64,000 bases of DNA, from the NCBI GenBank assembly GCA_026874595.1, contig CM049308.1, positions 20,687,867 through 20,751,866 of the forward strand. Reading direction: 5' to 3'. Under the pieces are notes generated by a model that was given only the letters and a program-made list of their open reading frames with translations, was not told where the DNA came from and searched no databases. Position numbers and translations under genes: made by a program. Within the stretch, counting starts at the first letter, position 1, and every line of letters begins with the position of its first letter. Shown piece by piece: positions 60,001-64,000 of this stretch. This stretch comes from Sipunculus nudus (Eukaryota > Annelida > Sipuncula > Golfingiida > Sipunculidae).

Positions 60001-63000
60001 GTGACATTAATGATTACATTTATAGATATAAATGATAAATCAATGCCACGTATAGTGGAATATCAAACTTATTCAGTATTTCGTATAAACATGCATCCAT
60101 GATTCAATTTTTGTGCAACAACTCCCTCTTAAATATTTAAAAATAGTGACAAAACAGTTATCTTAGTTAGTTAACTCTTCAGGGATAATAAACCAGGACC
60201 GCGTGAGCGGAACAATTGATTAAATATTGGGGATGATCCATGCGTAAATAAGCTCGGAATGAGCTCTAGTGTTCTTTTGGGGTTTATAGCATATTTGTTT
60301 ACACGAGGACGTAGCAGGTGACGATATGGCCATATTTGGAGTGAGAGTCGTGACGTCACAGAGGACAATGACGTCACTCCACGTGTACGTGCCGGTTCCC
60401 TGAAAGTTGTCAGTAAATCAACGTACAGCATGGGGCCCACGGTTGTTGTTCGTTGTTTTTATAGTCCTGTATTGGCCCTGTTGCAATAAGAAAGTAAATG
60501 ACTTTAGCCCCCCCCCCCAGTGGAAATAGGCCCCAAAACCCGACTTTGGCAAGCCCGAGAAATACGTCTGTTGCAGTACGTTATTTTAGCGCAGACCGGC
60601 TTAAGTCCTGGAAATCCCCTTTTTTCAATGCCACCTATTGGTGGACGGATGACACATTACATCCTTTCTGAGTTTAAACATTTATTATCATTTTCGTTCA
60701 ACAGTAAGCATCATCTTACAATTAAAATACTAAATAAATATGGTCACATCTTGTTTTGTATGGAGATAGAAAGATGCAAAAACGTTACTGTTGACAATGC
60801 ATGTGACATTCGATATAGCCAGGCATAAACTATGCTATAAAGCCAATACATACAAATTAGTGAAGTAACGGACTTTTCATAATTGTTGGTAAAACTACAT
60901 AAATTTAACATGACATGGTCACATAATGTTTTAATGTCCTTATGACTGGTGGTAGTGGTCACTAGGTTCTGCCTACAAACTTTTAAGAATATGTTGTGCG
61001 TGATAATACTGATATGCAAGAATCAATGAAAAATATATTTGCAGGGAAGTCTGCAATTTTGCTGCATTTAACTCATACTCCATTTATAGACCAACAGTTT
61101 GCCGGTTTTTGTTACTGATTCAATACAGAGGGACTTCTTCATATTTTATGAATAAACGGTACACATACATTTTATCCACTTATGAGTAGCCTTTTCACGT
61201 ACAGACGTAGCATGGACTATAAGATGTTCAAAAGAAAATCAAAACACTGTTCCGTTCAAGTTCTCTCAGCTTCGCCTGGACTTCGAGGGCTCATTTATGT
61301 CAATTTCTTAACTAGTAACGTGTTTGTCTGCAAATATATTCGACTTTGCCTGTTTATTACTTCCACCAGGCGGCGGGGGGGGGGTTATTTTTTTCGGGCG
61401 TTGGTTTGTTAGCAATATTACTCAAAAAGTTATCGACGGATTTTGAAAAAAAAAACTTTAGGATAGCTCGGCAATGATAAAAGGAACAATTTATTAAATT
61501 TTGATACGGATAACATTCTGGATCCAGGAATATTTTAAAGGAAAAATGCTACTTTTCTGACAGTTCCATTTGGAGGTAATGAGCTGCCTTGTCGGAGGTC
61601 TGCGCTCTCTGAGTGCTCAGCTAGTTATATAGGCGAGGCGGCACGCAATGTTTGGTTTAGTAACTGTAGAAAAGGCATGGAATCGATTTCCACTTCTTAT
61701 CTATAGACGAAAACACACATGCTTGTTGTGTTCGATGTGGCCTTCGCCTTCGCCTGCACGCTCATTGAAACGTAGCGACGTTTATATTTCTTACAGCGAC
61801 GTTAACATTCCTTACAGCGACGTTAAGATTTCTTACAGCAACTGTAACATTCCTTATGTCGACGTTCTGTGACTTGATATGATATACTATTTGACACAAT
61901 ACGAACATTTCTTCATGGCTAATATACATTCATGAGTGTGTATAAACACTTTGCGGGATAAAAATAAGTCCGGATCCATGAGATGTATATACGTTTCCTC
62001 AAAGGGTATTGTTTTCAGGTGGCGTCTTACTTGAAAAAAAAACTGTTAGAAACCCGGAACTACCAGCACCGTCTTTAACTGATGATATGGATACGGATGT
62101 CCATATCTCTTACAAATATCGATATGATCAGCATGATCAAATAATGGAACGATCATACATATCTAGGCTATACATCATGCAATTTGGTCTGGTGTGAGGT
62201 AACATAGGCTCCTCACGTAGCGGTTATACACTGCAGTTGTCTAAGACATCGTTTCGTGTGACCACTGCTTTGTGTGACAAAGTTCTCTGGGCATGACCAC
62301 CAGGGTGCGTACAGAAGCACAGAATCGTTATCAGAAAACTGACTGATAGTGTGGTATTGCATTGTGCATCCAGCCTTTTAAGTATGTGACCTCCGCTCTC
62401 GTTTGTCTGAAAATTCCCGGTCTGGCATATATTCTCACATCCCCAAAAGAATTGACGACCAAATTCTTTTATATTGTAGATCAAACCGGCTGAAACTCAT
62501 ACATACACTTCAAAAGATGAATAAGTCATTTGTGAAAAATCAAATCAATATATTACACAAATACACTTACATTTTTCTGGAGAGGCATCCACACATATCA
62601 ATATCGATGCTCACAAGCGTCCACATAGGAAACACAAAATAACCAAATTCTTTATGTACAATGCACAGGGAAGTTTTCTTTGTTTACACGGCTCCTGATT
62701 ACATGACCATCGCGTACACGTGATATCGATGTGTCAAGCCGCTCGCTCAGTCCTCTCGCCCTTGTGTATATACACCCCTCTTGACAAAAATCCGTCCACA
62801 AAGCACTGACTGGTAGGCGCACAGCCTATTCTATACGAACTTAGAATCAGTTTCGTTCACAGCTGATGTATCCTGGATTCATCCAGCACTAGGTGACTGA
62901 ATATGTCTCTACACAACGATAATAAGTACCTCTACCCTTTCGCGTATAAATAATGTCCTTGGCCTGTTACTGGATGCGCTCACAACAGATACAAATCAAA

Positions 63001-64000
63001 CGGATTACCAGTCCTTCTGTAGTTGCGATATCCCTTCTGAAATCCGTCTCAGAGGTATCAGCGTTTCCCTCCTCAGACACTGACGATTTACGCTTACACA
63101 CATCGTCTCTTAGCTGCCCAGACTCCGATGAACGCAGGCCTACAACTAGACTGCAGCGATCGTCAGACTACATCAACTTGCGCGCTGAAAAGACAATTAT
63201 CTTCTCAACCACGGCTTACATGTGCTCCCTGACAGCACAAGTTCTGACCGTCTTCTGGCCAATCAATTCACTCTCTGAAGCTGACTGTCATTAATCACAT
63301 GAATATTAAAAATGACAAGCCTCCAGAGATCAAACTCTGAGAAAAAGCAAATAAACCCATGTTTGGCCTTTGATGTCTACTGTAAACAACGTTACTCTAG
63401 TTACCGTCTACACAGGAGACGGCTCCAACCGAAATAAACTGTACTAAATTTAACATCAAATGAGGCATCTCTGCAAGCTAACCTCAGTTCTTACGCTAAC
63501 ATCATAACATGATACTCCATATCAATTACAATGATTTATAAAAACAATCATCTGGCTATACTCCCTCCTTAAACATGCCATTATATAAATAATTCACAGT
63601 TCTCTTGTGACATATATTTCTGTTATAGACATATATATTTATCCTATTTTCATTCACAGGTCATGCATAATATTCATATTTTTTTTATATAAATAAGCTA
63701 CATATACAAACTCGAGAACAACCGTAAAACAAAAATAAAACCCTCTGTCTCACATGACCTTGGCCCTTGGCCCTCGACTACTTTGTAGCCTTGCATTACC
63801 GATCTTAATTATGCTGACAGAGAACGCTGGTTACAAGTTTGTGCAGTTCGAAAATTTCCTTTAAATATACCATGACATGAACATTCCTGAACCTCATCAG
63901 CGCTGACGGGAACTAAAGCAGCATGCAACAGCGGGAGATGTGGTGCCTGTACTGTCATGGTGTCACGCTACGACTGGGAGACGGGAATGATCAGGTAACC
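50964..64000 (+). CDS. XDH-like: Xanthine dehydrogenase/oxidase-like gene, copy 2 (exons 1-3 only; runs off the window)
   Basis: Second head-to-tail XDH copy. Exons 1-3 (50964-51017, 59394-59451, 63901-63994) encode residues 1-69 with the same phases as copy 1. About 12 differences lie in 206 coding bases, only three of them changing residues (F4I, L24V, K64E), so both genes appear to have been under purifying selection in this domain. The altered cluster loop CNSGRCGAC is shared. The remaining exons, from the fourth cluster ligand on, lie beyond base 64000. Confidence 0.88.
51049..51430 (+). mobile_element. Two head-to-tail tRNA-SINE-like copies (248-bp spacing)
   Basis: ACACAAAAGCGTTCCTACTG occurs at 51049 and 51297, each followed by TTAGCGAAG (A box) and, about 50 bp on, a B box (GGGTTTGAACCC near 51135; GGGTTCGAACCC near 51384). 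Related to the elements in intron 22 of copy 1. Between the copies lies GGCAGCGGTCGGATCCGGG. Confidence 0.68.
52909..53138 (-). repeat. 3' LTR of the Gypsy element
   Basis: On the minus strand it starts TGTTATCATATATG and ends TTCGTCATCA (TG...CA). It is about 85% identical to the other LTR; the divergence implies an old insertion. Confidence 0.85.
53538..53948 (-). pseudogene. Gypsy pol remnant: RT catalytic segment joined to integrase tail
   Basis: The N-terminal part carries VFQDDILITG (the YxDD catalytic region, here FQDD); about 60 residues later the sequence jumps to TPAEMLIRRQL and HPDIRQ, typical of the distal integrase region. An in-frame internal deletion removed RNase H and the integrase core. 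Confidence 0.8.
54105..54326 (-). pseudogene. Gypsy pol remnant: reverse transcriptase N-terminal part
   Basis: Contains WAAPIAPVIKSDNSIRICSD and YELDSYP, the RT fingers/palm entry motif of Gypsy elements. A stop follows near the MDLSQAY motif (54060-54090). Confidence 0.82.
54313..54696 (-). pseudogene. Gypsy pol remnant: protease end to RT start
   Basis: Contains PLLVIKGSGPALFGRN (protease C-terminal GxxLLGR-like) and VLEKYPSVFENGI (RT lead-in). Frameshifted relative to its neighbours. Confidence 0.8.
54612..55358 (-). pseudogene. Gypsy gag C-terminus and protease start
   Basis: Contains a degenerate zinc-knuckle area (GHLKKKCTQSN) and VDMELDTEASKSFIS, the protease active-site region with DTEA in place of DTGA. 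The loss of Gly suggests an inactive protease. Confidence 0.82.
55365..55730 (-). pseudogene. Gypsy gag N-terminal half
   Basis: Contains DFTDRLDQYFDANGLADDD, RRAVLLTVCGSQTYSSIKDL and FYTQSRRDGQSIADFVAE, matching invertebrate Gypsy gag. It opens immediately inside the 5' LTR after TTTGGCGACGAAACGT, so the primer-binding region is there. A stop separates it from the next frame. Confidence 0.85.
55731..55960 (-). repeat. 5' LTR of the Gypsy element
   Basis: Direct repeat of 52909-53138 (shared: AAGGACGCGTATCTCACA, TAGTTCAGATAATCGTC). Confidence 0.85.
55961..58894. other. Remaining unassigned insertion within intron 1 of copy 2
   Basis: No gene or known element recognised; a long G run at 58804-58815 and C run at 58848-58867 form an inverted G/C pair. 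57961-58190 is GC-richer and may be a dispersed repeat. Confidence 0.5.
59394..59451 (+). CDS. XDH-like: XDH copy 2 exon 2
   Basis: Encodes [19 protein letters not shown] plus one base. The donor GTATCCTTT (59452-) is the same U12-type site as in copy 1. Confidence 0.9.
59452..63900 (+). other. Intron 2 of copy 2, U12-type
   Basis: Same U12 donor; branch-like TTCCTGAAC at 63884-63892, about 8-10 bp before AG. Collinear with intron 2 of copy 1 except for: an unrelated replacement at about 59625-59990, loss of the 871-bp segment, and loss of the right foldback arm. Paired CREs at 60351 and 60369. Confidence 0.85.
61775..61868. repeat. 23-bp TTACAG minisatellite, copy 2
   Basis: Four imperfect units of GCGACGTTAACATTCCTTACA type, matching the block at 11418-11550 of copy 1. 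Confidence 0.75.
63901..63994 (+). CDS. XDH-like: XDH copy 2 exon 3, first 2Fe-2S cluster
   Basis: Encodes [18 protein letters not shown] followed by MVSRYDWETGMIR. Seven differences from copy 1, six silent and one Lys to Glu. Donor GTAACC at the window's last bases. Confidence 0.92.

Overview
The window is nuclear DNA from an animal. It is AT-rich and full of introns, satellites, SINEs, MITEs and retroelement debris, with no bacterial-style gene organisation. Intron structure, non-consensus splice types, tRNA-derived SINEs and an internally deleted Ty3/Gypsy element point to an invertebrate. A bivalve mollusc or other lophotrochozoan is my best guess, with low to moderate certainty; no species is claimed.

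Layout. 1-3807: tandem satellite of 189-bp units. 3808-7520: AT-rich upstream DNA with a TA microsatellite and three inverted-repeat elements (5508-6066, 6088-6382, 7168-7449); the last lies about 70 bp before a start codon. 7521-44445 (+): one gene that I could assemble completely by hand, a xanthine dehydrogenase/oxidase (XDH) homologue with 34 coding exons, 1261 codons plus stop, every exon junction in phase. 44446-50495: intergenic DNA with small tandem repeats. 50964 to the right edge (+): a second XDH copy in head-to-tail orientation, of which only exons 1-3 lie inside the window. Its intron 1 is expanded to about 8.4 kb and carries SINEs and an antisense Gypsy element.

Most unusual structure: the start of exon 5 of the first copy (second 2Fe-2S cluster, QCGFC motif), together with its splice acceptor, has been amplified into about 46 roughly 90-bp units at 15386-19668. 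The array is organised in higher-order units of 269 and 809 bp and has an inverted block near 16517-16665. Each unit keeps an in-frame splice acceptor, so the array is a field of decoy or alternative acceptors just before the genuine exon.

The XDH protein itself is odd. All eight Fe-S cysteines and most molybdenum-site residues are present, but the first cluster loop is altered in both copies (CNSGRCGAC). The molybdenum-site GGGFGGKE loop is shortened to GGKE, the Phe/Thr pair of the substrate channel is missing, and the FAD-domain motifs are eroded. It may be a neofunctionalised or partly disabled paralogue. Intron 2 of both copies has a textbook U12-type (minor spliceosome) donor and branch site, and intron 33 uses a GC donor. 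Comparing the two copies gives natural filled/empty sites for several insertions and deletions.
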